A DNA stretch of 64,000 bases from Membranipora membranacea (Eukaryota > Bryozoa > Gymnolaemata > Cheilostomatida > Membraniporidae): contig OU612074.1 in assembly GCA_914767715.1 (NCBI GenBank), positions 3,055,501-3,119,500 on the forward strand, given 5' to 3'. A model generated the notes under the pieces. It had not been told where the DNA came from. It made no database searches and saw only the letters and a list, made by a program, of their open reading frames with translations. This document shows positions 23,826 through 33,800 of this stretch, piece after piece (positions within the stretch are counted from its first letter, which is position 1; every line of letters begins with the position of its first letter). The translations under genes were made by a program, and so were the position numbers.

Positions 23826-25183
23826 CAGGGCTCTCAACCACTCAGATTTAGCCCGAGTTACTCAGATTTTTGGGTTCAACTCAGGCTTCTCAGGGGATTT
23901 TAAAATGTGAGCTAAAACTCAGATTTTGCTCGTTGGCAGAGATGAATAATATATAAACAATGCTAAATGTTGCCTTACAATAATTTATGTCATATTATTA
24001 ATGAATGATCAGGTATTAGATTTTAGTTGTGATAAGCTATGCTCTCACTGCGCTGCCTATTCAAGTCATTTATGTGAGATTCCAATTTGTATTTGAGAAC
24101 GCTTTTAAAATTTAGCTTGTAATGAACTTGACATGATTGAATGAACCTAGTCTTTAATTTGAATATCAACACATTACGCCCGACTTGCCTTTCTGTCAAA
24201 GCATCTCGGTTCAGACTGAGATGACATCAAACTTTTGCATGTGAATATTGTGTGGTATTTGTTGTGGGTATTTGATTTCATTTGTGATAAGCTATGCTCT
24301 TATTGCTCTCCCAGTGATTTGCAAATAGATTATTATGGCTAAATAGAAATTTGAATTTTAGGAATGTTAAAAAAGTCATTTTGCAGGTGAACCGGATAAA
24401 TCCAGGCAATGATTTCAATAGCATCACATTACATCAATTATATGCCTTTCTACCCTGGCGGCTCGATTCGTCAGCCTTTAAAACAATATTTGTACAAACA
24501 TATTTTTACATCATGGGGATTCATTTTCACCTGTGGCGATGGCCTTGGTTAGTCCATATGAATTGGTTCATCTGGATCAAATCTAAAATTATTTACGATT
24601 TTATGTTTACAAGCAATGCTCTAGGTTTTTATTGATTTACTAGCTATTACAAACATGAAATGTTGCGAGAAAAGGATGCATATACTTTGTCATTAAAGGA
24701 GCTTGCTACTAATGTATGGAACTTGCATTTGAGGGCATCGCTCTAGGAAATTTTGTATGATGTGATGCTCATCAGCAGAACAGCACAATAATATCGAGGT
24801 CGCCTACGTCAAGCCTCAAATTCTTGGCAACATTAAAAACTTTTCTTAGTAATTTCTTGTCTATGGTATATATGCTCATGTGCAAAACAGGCAGACAATA
24901 CATCAAGAGGGAAACTACAAAACTTTTGAACATCATGGAAGCTAATGGCTTTGTACTTAGATGCAACATTTTTTTAACAACATACATTCTTTGACTTGCT
25001 TTGCCAGCTATTCTTTGCACATAATCTTCAAATCCCAGGTATTTCACCCGACAATATTTCGGTACCATCTCAGACATACCCTCAGCTGTTTATGCTCAGG
25101 GCGTTTTACACCTTTAAAGTACCACTATGGGACATGCTAATATCAAAACTCAGGTTTCGAATCCTCCCAGGTTGAGAGCCCTG
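23826..25183. mobile_element. TIR element CAGGGCTCTCAACC, 1358 bp, carrying a LINE RT fragment
   Basis: The ends are CAGGGCTCTCAACC and GGTTGAGAGCCCTG, flanked by ATATTAC on both sides (23819-23825, 25184-25190). CAGGG ends are usual for hAT-like elements, although 8-bp duplications are expected there. Inside, the minus strand (25077-24772) reads like the thumb of a non-LTR reverse transcriptase (KASQRMYVVKKML ... FVVSLLMYCLPVL). The left flank TTGATTTATTACATATCACA looks like the 3' tail of a minus-strand retroposon that the element entered. Confidence 0.6.
24772..25077 (-). pseudogene. Non-LTR retrotransposon (CR1/jockey-like) RT C-terminal fragment
   Basis: About 100 codons resembling the end of the RT domain of CR1/jockey-type LINEs: a YLGF box, a KASQRMYVVKKM helix and a SFVVSLLMYCLPVL segment. 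No active-site box is present, so it is a fragment. A close copy lies at 26076-26324 on the plus strand. Confidence 0.55.
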
Positions 25184-26039
25184 ATATTACATAATCAAAT
25201 AGTAACTAGAAACCAGAAGTATTTTATATCTGATATCATATGCCTTCATAACAACAATACTACTACTATTAAGGCTTCTTTGAGGGAAGGATTTGGGATT
25301 TTAACGTGACATTTATTTTCGCAAAAATCAGAAGCACTGCCCAATCTATTCTTAAAAATTTTACTTGAAAGACAGGAATTTATGTTTGAAACAACCCTAA
25401 TAATCTTCAATAATTTTTAATTGACATTGTTTCCTCAATCAATCCTTGTTTAAAATGTGATAGTGTCAGGCCTTCTTGTGTATTTCTTAGGATTGAAATA
25501 TTTCATAATTGTTTGATGGGTATCCCTGGCTTAAATTTAATTTATATCACTGGGCAAGGTCGGTTGACACAAGTACCAGTAGATGAATTATGCGTCCTCA
25601 TTTAATCCCCCCACTCAAAAACCTTGACCCCATCCAGCAAAAATTAGAACCAGTAGTATTGAATTTGGATTGGATTGGAAATAGTAAATCAAATATCTAT
25701 CGCTACCTATTCTCTTGCTATCTTGCAAGTATAAGGGTTTACGGAGAGTTATTTAACCAGATTGACACAATCTGCTTGGTGCTTGGAGTTTGAAATAAAA
25801 CCTGTATACAGGGAGAACTTGTATGCTGGTATAATTTCTGATATTTGAAGACATTCAATTTTGATCCTAGATTCTTCCTCTGTAAAGAATTCTCCCATTT
25901 AAGTTTGTATGTTTACCTGGATACAAGGACGGGATATGATAAATTAGGCAAAGTGGGATAGCTTCTAATTCATATTAAGTACGACATTGTATGAAAATGA
26001 GAAGATAACTCTACAACAACTTGAAGCCAAAATACTTTT

Positions 26040-26870
26040 AATGAACTGAGGAAATACCTGAGATTCGAAGACTATGTGCAAAGAATAGCTGGCAGAGCAA
26101 GTCAAAGAATGTATGTTGTTAAAAAAATGTTGCCTCTGAGCTCAAAGCCATTAGCTTTCATGATATTCAAAAGTTTTGTAGTTTCCCTCTTGATGCACTG
26201 TCTGCCTGTTTTGTACATGAGCATATGTACCATAGACAAGATATTACTAAGGAAAGTTTTTAATGTTGCCAAGAATTTGAGGCTTGACGTAGGCGACCTC
26301 GATATTATTGTGCTGTTTTGCTGATGAGCATCACAGCATACACAATTTTCTAGAGCGATGCCCTCAAATGCAAGTTCCATACTCTAGTAGCAAGCTCCTT
26401 TAATGACAAAGTATATGCATCCTTTTCTCGCAACATTTCATGTTTGTGATAGCAAGTAAATCAATAAAAACCTAGAGCATTTCTTGTAAACATAAATTCT
26501 TAAACAATATTAGAATTGATCCAGATGAACCAATTCATATGGACTAACCAAGGCCGTCGCCACAGGTGAAAATGAATCCCCATGATGTTAAAATATGATG
26601 TTTGTAAAATTATTGATTTAAAGGCTGACGAATCGAGGCGCCAGGATAGAAATAATTAATGTAATGTGATGCTATTGAAATCATTGCCTGTATTATCCGG
26701 TTCACCTGCAAAATCACTTTTTTAACATGTCTGAAATTCCAACTTCTATTTAGCCATAATAATCTCTTTCGCAAATCTCTGGGATTGGCAGTTCAATAAG
26801 AGCATAGCTTATCACAAATGAAATCAAATACCCACAACAAATACCACACATTATTCTCATGCAAAAGTTT
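26040..26870 (-). repeat. Inverted internal copy of the CAGGGCTCTC element
   Basis: The reverse complement of this stretch matches about 24240-25045 of the first copy, including the LINE RT fragment (read on the plus strand at 26076-26324) and the region around GGTGAACCGGATAAATCC. Neither terminal repeat is present, so it is a truncated copy. Confidence 0.6.
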
Positions 26871-27059
26871 GATATTATCTTCATTGAGGCAGAAAGCGCA
26901 TCTGCATGGATATGGCAACAGCACTGTTATAAGACAACCTGATTTCCCGTGTTGCGATGATTTTTCAATAATAATGATTTTTGAATTATCAGATGCACTG
27001 AAGTCAGGTTTTGGAGTTTTTCTCAATTTTGTTTTATGTGTTGTGTGTTCCCACATTTT

Positions 27060-27160
27060 AGAGATTTTGAGATGCCCCTCAATTTGATCCATCCCTGATC
27101 CCGTCAACTTGGCGCAGAAATCGGTTCTGACTCCTCTGATGTGGCCTGGCAGTGAGGATC
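27060..27160 (-). pseudogene. Decayed copy of UFSP1 last exon
   Basis: Read on the minus strand, it begins after a TGTTGTAG acceptor with GATCCTCA and shares CACATCAGA, CCGATTTCTGCG and ATCAGGGAT with the true exon at 33941-33801. The DPH start of the exon survives but the YNLCLPQ end is lost. The flank right of it (27160-27260) also matches the intron beside the true exon. Confidence 0.6.
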
Positions 27161-27582
27161 CTACAACATACATAGTTACCTAGATCAACATTTGCAAATA
27201 ACTGTCATTTTGCTGACAACATATTATGGGAATCAACTTCCTCTGATGCCAAAATAACAATCCGTCGAGGAAGAACTATTAAAGAGAGTCCAACAGCAAA
27301 AATATACCAGCTGATGTTCAATGCCTTGATGTTTATCATGTTTTCATCAGTGCCACCTAGCCCTGTTCACACGGCCACGGGTTTTGTTTTTTTTGGTTTT
27401 TTGGATGGCCATGTACTTCTCGGTATAGTATCAGTAGTTGTTGTCTTCTGATGGTTTAGCTCTTATCTTCACCACTTTGCGCTTTGACTTTTCCCCTGTT
27501 CCATAGGCAAATAAATTAACTTTGTCATTTATCATATTCAAAATATAAATAAGTTGATTGCACTAAATATTGCAGTAATAAT

Positions 27583-30242
27583 CAGTGGTACTTTTGTAAG
27601 GGATAATGAAGTGGAGCTCTTACTTATTTATATTTTTTAATTCATCAATCAATCCTCCCAGCTGGCAAGGTTTAGCCAGCAACCTTCTGTAGAGGTTGCC
27701 AATGGGCAGCTTTATTATTAGCCAATATCCTCTGACATCACCTGTCTTTTATAGCTATGCCAGAGGGAGCCAGATATCCCCATTTCCCAGCAACAGATAT
27801 AATTTGTTGTAGATGCTTCTGCTTTTATACTCTATTTTCTTGCCATTGGCGGTTGCAGAAATAACTTTTCTGGACTGACAACACATAGCCAACACTCAAA
27901 TATTAATGTATTTACCATCTATTAGTATGGCTCCAGCATGAGAACAGTTTACTCCCCATTGTTTTCGACAGGGCTCTCAACCACTCAGGTTTAGCCCGAT
28001 TTACTCAGATTTTTGGGTTCAACTCAGGCTACTCAGGGGATTTTAGAATGTAAGCTAAAAACTCAGATTTTGCTCGTTGGCAGAGATGAATAATATATAA
28101 ACAATGCTGAATGTTGCCTTACAATAATTTATGCCATATTATTAATGAATGATCCAGTATTAGATTCTAGTTGTGATAAGCTATGTAAGTAATACTGCAC
28201 TGCCTATACTAATAATGCATCTCACTGCACTCACTATAATAATACTCTCACTGCGCTGCCTATTCAAGTCATTTCTAAATCAATGATCAAACAATGATCC
28301 CAGAGATCCCAAGAGATTATTATGGCTAAATAGAAATTGGAATTTTAGACATGTTAAAAAAGTGAATCTGCAGGTGAACCGGATAAATCCAGGCAATGAT
28401 TTCAATAACATCACATTACATTAGTTATGCCTTTCTACCCTGGCGCCTTTAAATCAATATTTTTACAAACATCATATTTTAACATCATGGGGATTCATTT
28501 TCACCTGCGGCGACGGCCTTGGTTAGTCCATATGAACTGGTTCATCTGGATCAAATCTAAAATTATTTACGATTTTATGTTTACAAGAAATGCTCTAGGT
28601 TTTTATTGATTTACTTGCTATCACAAACATGAAATGTTGCGAGAAAAGGATGCATATACTTTGTCAATAAAGGAACTTGCTACTAGATTATGGAACTTGC
28701 ATTTGAGGGCGTCGCTCTAGAAAATTGTGTACGATGTGATCAAGGAGTTGTCTTTAACAAGTAAATTAAAAACTTTCCTTGGTAATTTCTTGTCTATGGT
28801 ATATATGCTTGATTTATTACATATCACAGACAATATTACCAGGGCTCTCAACCACTCAGATTTAGCCCGAGTTACTCAGATTTTTGGGTTCAACTCAGGC
28901 TTCTCAGGGGATTTTAAAATGTGAGCTAAAACTCAGATTTTGCTCGTTGGCAGAGATGAATAATATATAAACAATGCTAAATGTTGCCTTACAATAATTT
29001 ATGTCATATTATTAATGAATGATCAGGTATTAGATTCTAGTTGTGATAAGCTATGCTCTCACTGCGCTGCCTATTCAAGTCATTTATGTGAGATTCCAAT
29101 TTGTATTTGAGAACGCTTTTAAAATTTAGCTTGTAATGAACTTGACATGATTGAATGAACCTAGTCTTTAATTTGAATATCAACACATTACACCCAACTT
29201 GCCTTTCTGTCAAAGCATCTCGGTTCAGACTGAGATGACATCAAACTTTTGCATGTGAATAATGTGTGGTATTTGTTGTGGGTATTTGATTTCATTTGTG
29301 ATAAGCTATGCTCTTATTGCTCTCCCAGTGATTTGCAAATAGATTATTATGGCTAAATAGAAATTTGAATTTTAGGAATGTTAAAAAAGTCATTTTGCAG
29401 GTGAACCGGATAAATCCAGGCAATGATTTCAATAGCATCACATTACATCAATTATATGCCTTTCTACCCTGGCGGCTCGATTCGTCAGCCTTTAAAACAA
29501 TATTTTTACAAACATATTTTTACATCATGGGGATTCATTTTCACCTGTGGCGATGGCCTTGGTTAGTCCATATGAATTGGTTCATCTGGATCAAATCTAA
29601 AATTATTTACGATTTTATGTTTACAAGCAATGCTCTAGGTTTTTATTGATTTACTAGCTATTACAAACATGAAATGTTGCGAGAAAAGGATGCATATACT
29701 TTGTCATTAAAGGAGCTTGCTACTAATGTATGGAACTTGCATTTGAGGGCGTCGCTCTAGAAAATTGTGTACGATGTGATCAAGGAGTTGTCTTTAGCAA
29801 GTAAATTAAAAACTTTCCTTGGTAATTTCTTGTCTATGGTACATATGCTCGTGTGCAAAACAGGCAGACAATAAATACATAAAGGGGGAAACTACACAAC
29901 TTTTGAACATCATGAAAGCTAATGGCTTTGAACTTAGATGCAGCATTTTTTGACTTGCTTTGCCAGCTATTCTTTGCACATAATCTTCAAATCTCAGGTG
30001 TTTCACCCAACAATATTTCGGTGCCACCCTCAGCTGTTTATGCTCAGGGCGTTTTACACCTTTAAAATACCACTATGCGACATGCTAATATCAAAACTCA
30101 GGTTTCGAATCCTCCCAGGTTTAGAGCCCTGCTTATCCAGGGAATAAAAAAAATTGAAGTGGAGCTCAGCTCCACTTCAAGAAGGGTGTTTATAACCAAG
30201 TGGAGCTGAGCTCCACTTACTCACTGTACAAAAGTACCACTG
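27583..30242. mobile_element. hAT-like element nested in the MULE, 8-bp TSD GTAATAAT
   Basis: Ends CAGTGGTACTTTTGTA and TACAAAAGTACCACTG; GTAATAAT occurs on both sides (27575-27582, 30243-30250), the 8-bp duplication expected of hAT. Near the right end are two palindromes, AGTGGAGCTCAGCTCCACT at about 30154 and a GAGCTGAGCTC version at about 30201, possible subterminal transposase sites. The interior is occupied by the chimeric CAGGGCTCTC copies. Confidence 0.8.
27969..30131. repeat. Tandem, chimeric copies of the CAGGGCTCTC element
   Basis: One copy starts at 27969 and stops at about 28807 inside its right half. A second follows at once (28809-30131) and, for about 940 bp, is nearly identical to 23790-24750, including 25 bp of the flank outside that element. 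Its right half then matches the first local copy instead. No target duplication surrounds the second copy, so duplication or gene conversion is a better explanation than new insertion. Confidence 0.6.
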
Positions 30243-31135
30243 GTAATAATGTGAAAACATGGCTAAGCTAAAGAAAATTTAAAACACCATGAGTATGACT
30301 GTATTGGGATGTTTTCTTGAACTGCAAATTTAATTAGCCTATTCATGAATTATCGAATTATTATTATCTCCTGTGCGGTTATGCAGCAACCTGCTGGTGT
30401 AAATTCTCAAGTGTCTTATCAGTATCAATTAAAAGTTTAACAAATTGTTTAAATTTGTGGCATCAGGTCAGGTTAGGTCGCCAGCAAAACCATGAGGCCA
30501 AATTTGTTGTGACCTCACTCAGATTGCTGCAGAATTCATATTATCATTACCTTAGTCATATTGTCATTACCTTGGAGAAGCAAGTCAAAGCAGGACGTAT
30601 TTTCTCTTTCGTTATTTTACTCTCTGCACATTTAATCAGAAAAATGTAGCCAGAGTTTTATTTACTAAGTTTATCAGTTATCACTTCATCTTCACTCCAA
30701 TACTGACTTACGCGGGAGCTGATGTAGTATATATATATTATATTCTGAGTACTGACTTTGCAAGAGGACATGTAAATTTAATGTTTTATTATACTTGATT
30801 TACTATTATTACCTATGTATTATTGTAATCATGTTTGTAAGAAAAGGCGACTGAAATTAATTGTGACAATTTTCTTTACTTATTTTTCGTTACTTTTCAC
30901 TGTAGAAACCTGATGGATCAACTAGTATGTATGCCTGACACACTTATTAGATAGAGAAGTGACCTAACCAGTCACCATTTGTAAGTTGAATTAAGTTTTA
31001 AGAATTAATTAAGTAATATTTGTATCATAATAGTGTAATTATCACCCCTTCTATCATAGGTTAATTAACGCTGCTAGAGGCTACAATTTTTGTGAAGTAT
31101 TTTTTGCCTATTTGGTTGGTTAAATTGTTATTTAA

Positions 31136-31512
31136 AGGGCAACCAAGGTTTCAAACAACTTCATATTGATGGCCATTGATTAATAGCAGATTGCACCTTC
31201 TGCATGGGAAAAAAGACAAAATATAATTCGGATGATAATTCAGCCAGAATTCTTGTGAAACATTTCTTCCATCAGGTACTCAAACTCTGCTAAAAGAGAA
31301 TACCACATAGCAGTTTCCTGTTCCTGTTATTATTTAGCCTGTGCTCTATAATTATTACAGCAAAGTCTTGGAACCTCCCCTAAACTGAAGTGTTACCCAG
31401 CTTAGAGTCAGCAACTACTTTGAGTTTTGCATCGCGTAATGCACAAAGCTGATGCTTCCCAGCACATTATTTGCTACCCATTAATGCATTGCTGCGAAAC
31501 CTTGGTTGCCCT
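31136..31512. mobile_element. piggyBac-type MITE, 377 bp, second copy
   Basis: Inverse-orientation copy of 12796-13172, same length and TIRs, flanked by TTAA (31132-31135, 31513-31516). It sits inside the MULE-like element. Confidence 0.8.
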
Positions 31513-32260
31513 TTAATTCTGAGAATTTTATCCATGGCATTTTTTGTGGCTTTTTTCTTGTTAATTTTTATGTACTTTCTTTGATTGCAGTATTTACCTA
31601 TGTTTCAGGGTACAATAAATAAACTGATTCGTTGCCAAACTTCTCGATCCGATACAATGACCATGATCAAGGTCAAGGTCATGGTCATACTAATACTAAA
31701 TTTTTTTAAACTGAGCCATGTTTTCACATTATTACTACAATATTTAGTGCAATCTGTCAATGGATGGAACAGGGAAAAAGTCAAAGCTCAAAGTGCTGAA
31801 GATTAGAGATAAAACAGCAGAAGACAACTACTGACACTATACCGAGAAGTACATGGCCATCCAAAAAACAAAAAAAAACAAAGCCCGTGGCCGTGTGAAC
31901 AGGGCTAAGTGCCACCAATAAAGTATTTGATCAATATATATAACCAAGGTCCAATTTCAGTCATTTGAGAACTAAGAGCAAAGCTTTATTATTGACAAGT
32001 ATGAACCAGCAATCCGTTCAGACATTATGAATCCAACAAAAAATGTTTACCTAAGGAATCGATAATTACTAAGCGATGCATTGCTTATTAATTTGTAATG
32101 CTGTGCTTCGTCTCACTGTACAACACGAGAAGTTTTGTCTCAAACGATCAGAACAGACTATGCTGTATCGCTTGTTTAAAGAGCATACTCAGAGTCGATG
32201 GGCTCTGACCTTTCACCTGGTGACATCGTGACACGTCCCCATTTGTTTTGGCTAGTTGAT

Positions 32261-32300
32261 TGATTGATTCATTACATATCACAGACAATAGTACATATTG
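32261..32300 (-). repeat. Retroposon 3' tail (ATCA-type), also at 23786-23820 and 28809-28833
   Basis: On the minus strand the three sites share ATTGTCTGTGATATGTAAT followed by (A)ATCAATCAA, as expected for the 3' end of a LINE or SINE family with a short tandem tail. Confidence 0.45.
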
Positions 32301-32496
32301 CGAAATTCAATGTAAATACTTGCCTTAAAATAAGACATGAAAAAAAAATGGAGCTCTGTTCAAAACAAAATATTATTTAAAGTATGTACAAGGTGGCATC
32401 ATAAACTATCTTTGCCCCATGCTCCTCTATGTTTAATGATTCGATATCTTCCGGAGGGGCATTGGTATTAGTCAATTTTGAATCAAAGTATCAAGA

Positions 32497-33087
32497 TTGA
32501 CCGAGAGCAAAGTTATGGTGCTGTTACCCGTAGTTATATATTGGACAGTCTTGCCTGAGGCTGAGTATTGTTATAATGAAGCTATATTTAGGAAGCTTCA
32601 ACATAGATTGTGGAACAACAGACATGTCTCCATAAGGGTGAAATGTAAAGTCAATAGAGCTGTGGTACTTTCATGTCTCCTCTATGGAGCTGAAGCATGG
32701 ACGATATACAGGAGCCAAGTGAAAAAACTAAGCACTTTCATGATGAGACAACTGAGGGACAGAATGAGTGTAAAGTGGTATGACAAAATCACAAATGAAG
32801 AGATACTAAGACGTGCCAACCTGCCGTGCATGGCAGATATTCTCGTTGAAAGGAACTTGAGATGGGTAGGCCATGTGCATAGGATGGACAATGACCAGCT
32901 CCCTAGGCAACTGCTGTACTCGCAATTGAAAGAAGGAAAAAGAAATCAGAGCAGGCCTAGACTCAGATTTAAAGACGTTGCAAAAAGAAACATGAAATGG
33001 AGAGAGATCAACCTGAACTCCTGGCAAACCATGGCTAAAAACAGAGTTGCGTGGAGGACTGCAACCAAATCAAATCCAAAACCATAG
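32497..33087 (+). pseudogene. Non-LTR retrotransposon RT C-terminal region, 5'-truncated
   Basis: About 180 meaningful codons ending at 33087 match the region after the RT catalytic core of many LINEs: LLYGAEAWTI, then KITNEEILRRA, RNLRWVGHVHRM and the basic KEGKRNQSRPRLRFKD. This part folds as the thumb and linker. The YADD box is absent, so the copy is 5'-truncated, which is usual for LINE insertions. The frame itself is unbroken, so the insertion is not very old. The apparent first 20-30 residues are probably not part of the protein. Confidence 0.75.
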
Positions 33088-33284
33088 AACAGTCTTAGTC
33101 GCATCGACTGACTGCAAGAGAAGAGAGATATTTAGGATTTAGATAGAAAATAACCACAGATTTATTTATTATATACAAATATATAATAGATAAATAAAAG
33201 ATTTGGAATAAGGAGCAGTTGGTCATTGTTGTTTTCTATTCCGACACATTTTTAGTTTTGAGTTCCCACCCACATCGTGTCTGA

Positions 33285-33350
33285 ACTAAGAAGAGGCTAT
33301 AGGAGGTTTACTGATGTTATGTTGAGATATCCCTCCAACTGGTCCCTGAT
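33285..33350 (-). pseudogene. Second decayed copy of UFSP1 last-exon end
   Basis: The reverse complement shares GGAGGGATATCTCAACAT and the following ACATCA and CCT-CTATA pattern with the 3' part of the true exon at 33941-33801. The sequence to its right (33440-33600) is related to 31908-32050, which flanks the other decayed copy, so both belong to old tandem duplications of the gene's end. Confidence 0.5.
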
Positions 33351-33800
33351 GCTTACAGTTACCTGGTAACGGCTTCTAAACAAGAAGCAAGACCTTTGTT
33401 GTGGCAAGTGTTTATACCAGGTAGAAATATTGATCTGTAACGCCATCCATTAAGTATTTAATCAATGTATTATTTATTCAAAGTCTAAGTTCAGTAACTT
33501 GAGAGCAAAAAGCATACAGTATGAAACAAAAACCCATCAGGTCGGGACAAAGCTGTATTCAGTTTTAAAGGAGATTTTTTTAGCAATGGCAACAGTTATG
33601 TTGAGTAAAAAATGAGCACCACATTTCAATATAATCGAACCTAAAATAATAAAACCAACACCTAAACCAAAAGAAGCAAGAAATTATCCAACTCAATTAA
33701 AGCCTTCTATGCGGCGTTCCGACTTGAGTCTCAAATTTGTCCCAGAATGCAACACTACTACCTGAGTTTCAAACCCTCCTACCGAGACCCGAGTCAGACA

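Larger units (their letters stand above)
27358..31907. mobile_element. MULE-like TIR element (about 225-bp TIRs, 9-bp TSD) holding two nested elements
   Basis: The left arm TAGCCCTGTTCACACGGCC... returns in inverse orientation at the right end for about 225 bp, with some divergence. AGTGCCACC flanks both ends (27349-27357, 31908-31916); long TIRs with a 9-bp duplication are typical of Mutator-like elements. A hAT-like element (27583-30242) and a piggyBac-type MITE (31136-31512) lie inside it. No transposase frame was seen. Confidence 0.75.

Noticed and set aside
24351-24635. 94-codon frame repeated almost unchanged at 29365-29649
   Set aside because: Its conservation is explained by the near-identical duplication of the repeat element. 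It has no known domain and other copies break the frame.
26793-27173. 126-codon minus-strand frame
   Set aside because: Its beginning is the decayed UFSP1 exon read in a different frame from the true gene and its end runs into repeat sequence; it is a chance open frame.
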